A DNA stretch of 64,000 nucleotides from Phocoena phocoena. Lineage: Eukaryota; Chordata; Mammalia; Artiodactyla; Phocoenidae. The notes below the pieces were generated by a model, which was given only the letters and a program-made list of their open reading frames with translations, made no database searches and was not told the DNA's origin. This document shows positions 62,901 to 64,000 of the stretch, in pieces (position 1 is the first letter of the stretch; the number at the start of each line of letters is the position of its first letter). The DNA lies in NCBI RefSeq assembly GCF_963924675.1, contig NC_089222.1, forward strand, positions 111,801,316 through 111,865,315. The letters are read 5' to 3'. A program made the position numbers and the translations under genes.

Positions 62901-64000
62901 TCCTCCCTGTTTTTCTTGATGAGTCTGGCTAAAGGTTTATCAATTTTGTTCATCTTCTCAGAGAACCAGCTTTTAGTTTTATTGATCTTTGCTATTGTTT
63001 CCTTTGTTTCTATTTCATTTATTTCTGCTCTGATCTTTATGATTTCTTTCCTTCTACTAATTTTGGGGCTTTGTTTGTTCTTTCTGTAGTTCCTTTAGGT
63101 GTAAGGTTAGATTGTTTATTTGAAATTTTTCTTGTTTCTTCAGGTAGGATTTTATTGCTATAAACTTCCCTCTTAGAGCTGCTTTTGCTGCATCCCATAG
63201 ATTTTGGGTCGTCGTGTTTTCCTTGTCATTTGTCTCTAGTTATTTTTTGATTTCCTCTTTGATTTCTTCAGTGATGTCTTGGTTACTTAGTAGCATATTG
63301 CTTAGCCTCCATAGGTTCGTTTTTTTACGGTTTTTTTTCCTGTAATTTATTTCTAATCTCACAGCATTGTGGTCAGAAAAGATGTTTAATACGATTTCAA
63401 TTTTCTTCAGTTTAGCAGGGCTTCATTTGTGACCCAAGATGTGATCTATCCTGGAGAATGTTCCTGTGCACTTGAGAAGAAAGTGTAATCTGTGGTTTTC
63501 AGATGGAATGCCCTATAAATATCAGTTAAATCCGTCTGGTTTATTGTGTCATTTAAAGCTTCTGTTTCCTTATTTGTTTTCATTTTGGGTGATCTGTCCA
63601 TTGGTGTAAGTGAGGTGTTAAAGTCACCCACTATTATTGTGTTACTGTCGATTTCCTCTTTTATAGCTGTTAGCAGTTGCCTTATGTATTGAGGTGCTCC
63701 TATGTTGGGTGCATATATGTTTATAATTATTATATCTTCTTCTTGGATTGATCCCTTGATCATTATGTAGTGTCCATCCTTGTCTCTTGTAACATTCTTT
63801 ATTTTAAAGTCTATTTTGTCTGATATGAGTATTGCTACTCCAGGTTACTTCTGATTTCCATTTGCATGGAATATCTTTTTCCACCCCCTCACTTTCAGTC
63901 TGTATGTGTCCCTAGGTCTGAAATAGGTCTCCTGTAGACAGCATAAGGTATGTGTCTTGTTTTTGTATCCATTCAGCAAGCCTGTGTCTTTTGGTTGTAG
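59949..64000 (-). mobile_element. L1 LINE, long, decayed; continues beyond window
   Basis: On the minus strand, from the window edge leftwards, ORF2 runs in order: endonuclease part (63446-63763, Val-Gly-Asp-Phe-Asn-Thr), pre-RT (62531-62953), RT (62233-62454, with [10 protein letters not shown]), C-terminal Cys-rich part (60564-61025) and the 3' UTR ending near 59949. The pieces lie in different frames and a stop follows the 'Phe-Asp-Lys-Ile' block, so ORF2 is dead. The second RT motif (usually Phe-Ala-Asp-Asp) reads Leu-Ser-Asp-Asp at 61951-61962. Antisense ORFs in this span are shadows. Confidence 0.95.

Larger units (their letters stand above)
56824..64000 (+). other. GBE1: GBE1 intron 15, 5' portion
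   Basis: The interval starts with the strong donor GTAAGTAAG and runs off the window. It holds two + strand L1 3' ends, a MIR, and the 3' four kilobases of a minus-strand L1. The terminal exon is not present. Confidence 0.85.

Overview
This is a vertebrate nuclear, intron-scale window. The whole-window call is part of the glycogen branching enzyme gene GBE1 on the + strand, in a cetacean (whale or dolphin). The organism call rests on about ten copies of the CpG-rich tRNA-derived SINE with the 'GGCTTCCCTGGTGGCGCAG' head, which I recognise as the cetacean CHR-2 type, plus one longer relative (CHR-1/CHRL type) and cetartiodactyl-style L1s. I cannot fix the species. There are no bacterial-style operons and no CRISPR array. 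I found no RNA gene other than SINEs.

Gene layout: three coding exons are visible, each with intact frame and matching phases: 34019-34203, 35836-35966 and 56706-56823. By comparison with the human protein as I remember it (702 aa) they correspond to exons 13, 14 and 15 of 16, roughly residues 540-684. They cover the end of the GH13 catalytic region and most of the C-terminal all-beta domain. Positions 1-34018 lie in the upstream intron (no exon 12 seen). Positions 56824-64000 lie in the last intron, and the terminal exon of about 18 codons is outside the window.

The most interesting element is the 20.7 kb intron between the last two exons. It has no GT-AG pair that keeps the frame. Instead it starts with ATATCCTTT and ends with TTCCTTAAG followed 8 nt later by AC. 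These are the signals of a minor-class (U12-dependent) AT-AC intron. Splicing at these sites gives Pro-Gly-Lys-Tyr-Lys-Ile, in frame with the known protein.

The rest is a palimpsest of mobile elements: young SINEs with clear target-site duplications, 5'-truncated L1s (one only 73 bp), a decayed L1 of over 4 kb running off the right end on the minus strand, Tigger/pogo DNA transposons (one carrying nested L1 and SINE insertions), one solo class I ERV LTR, one MaLR-type LTR, and many old L2 and MIR fragments. Unexplained extras include an exact 68-bp duplication 1.54 kb apart, an older diverged duplication split by a SINE, and two minus-strand stretches that look like decayed coding sequence. 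Boundaries of old repeats (L2, MIR, MaLR) are approximate and family names come from memory of consensus sequences, not a search.
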